Shown here one piece after another: positions 63,238-64,000 of a DNA stretch of 64,000 nucleotides. The stretch's first letter is position 1; each line of letters starts with the position of its first letter. The DNA is from Paulownia fortunei (Eukaryota > Streptophyta > Magnoliopsida > Lamiales > Paulowniaceae). Location of the stretch: assembly GCA_019321725.1 (NCBI GenBank), contig CM033123.1:2550960-2614959 (forward strand), given 5' to 3'. The notes under the pieces were generated by a model. It saw nothing but the letters and a program-made list of their open reading frames with translations. It did not search any database and was not told the DNA's origin. The position numbers and the translations under genes were made by a program.

Positions 63238-64000
63238 AAGTCCATGATGCAAATCCACAACAACTCTTTTTTTGTATTTTGTGTTTTGATTTTAAAAACT
63301 AATTCTTTTTTGTTGATTGGTTGAATAATGGAATTCACTTTTTAAATTATTTTTTTTTCGTTTTGCAAGTGATTATTAATTAGGATTACGTGAATGTAAT
63401 AATATTTGTGCTTTCTCTTCTTCCTTTGTCGTAAATTGTTTTTTTATGCACGACTTTGGTTTTGAAAATGAAAGTTTTCTTATTTTCAAAATTCATTGAA
63501 TGTTGACTAAGATTGTTAGTACCAAAACATAATTTAATTAGAAACAAGACGTAATTAATGATGGCGATGGAGAAATATACATCTATTTTCTTATTGTTTG
63601 TGAGATAGAAAAAAAAAAAAAAATCCACGCAAAAGGTGATCTTATGTGATTTTGTTTTCATGCGTATATTTTAATATTCAAGTCTTTGAATAAAAAATAT
63701 TACCAAATCAAATTGGATATCACTACAATCCCATTTTGGTGTAGCCTTTATTTGATTGAGTTGAAAAATCAATAAATAAAGTATGTATGCGATGCGATTC
63801 GAAAGACAATAAATCATAATAATTAAGAGAATAAAAATAATAATAACAAATAATAATCCATGTCCAAGTAAAGAATATGAACAAACAACCCTCTTTTTGC
63901 TTGTGAAATCTTTTCAACTTCATTCTAGCACCACAATATTCCTCCTTTTTCTTTTTTATTTTTAATTCTTTAATATTAATTTAATATTATTTTTCTATCA

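Larger units (their letters stand above)
60419..64000. other. Gene-free right flank
   Basis: About 3.6 kb of AT-rich DNA without a recognisable gene. It contains the G-rich tract at 61216-61261, long T runs (near 62045-62066) and several GGCCCA/TGGGCC motifs between 62341 and 63237 that could belong to the promoter of a gene beyond the window. Confidence 0.5.

Overview
The window is nuclear DNA from a eudicot plant. The genes carry many introns with plant GT-AG borders, the intergenic DNA is long and very AT-rich, and the proteins are plant families (STP monosaccharide/H+ symporters, a phytocyanin, TIME FOR COFFEE, a plant VMP1 homologue). An asterid is plausible, but I cannot fix the species from sequence alone.

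Layout: (1) 0.9-6.5 kb holds what reads as one Helitron on the minus strand. Both termini are visible, a decayed helicase lies inside, and it contains diverged internal repeats. A second element with inverted arms of about 350 bp follows at 6.5-8.0 kb. (2) 8.2-26.4 kb is a sugar-transporter cluster. Two STP6/STP8-like paralogues lie head to head (8220-10241 minus, 12376-14592 plus). Next is a stellacyanin/mavicyanin-type phytocyanin gene whose 2.8-kb intron hosts a SINE, then an STP13 orthologue (21438-26409 minus). (3) 26.4-38.8 kb has no recognisable gene but contains isolated promoter-like motif clusters, decayed transposons and a perfect triple 45-bp tandem repeat. (4) 39101-45389 plus is a 13-exon TIME FOR COFFEE (TIC) gene, a nuclear clock and stress regulator. 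(5) 45.4-54.2 kb is gene-poor. (6) 54166-60087 minus is an 8-exon KMS1/VMP1-like ER membrane protein gene whose first intron must use a GC donor. (7) 60.4-64 kb has no gene but carries a G-rich tract and a cluster of GGCCCA motifs.

I rebuilt all six genes exon by exon. In every case the reading phases close and the protein ends at a family-typical C-terminus, so none looks like a pseudogene. The three STPs would import hexoses across the plasma membrane; the STP13 copy has an ABRE/G-box just upstream of its TATA box. TIC and KMS1 are functionally unrelated to the cluster. I found no bacterial operon, CRISPR array, rRNA, tRNA or convincing miRNA gene. The best unexpected items are the near-complete Helitron, the SINE with its 12-bp target duplication, the GC-AG intron and the perfect 45-bp triplication. 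I do not see a wholly new biological system.
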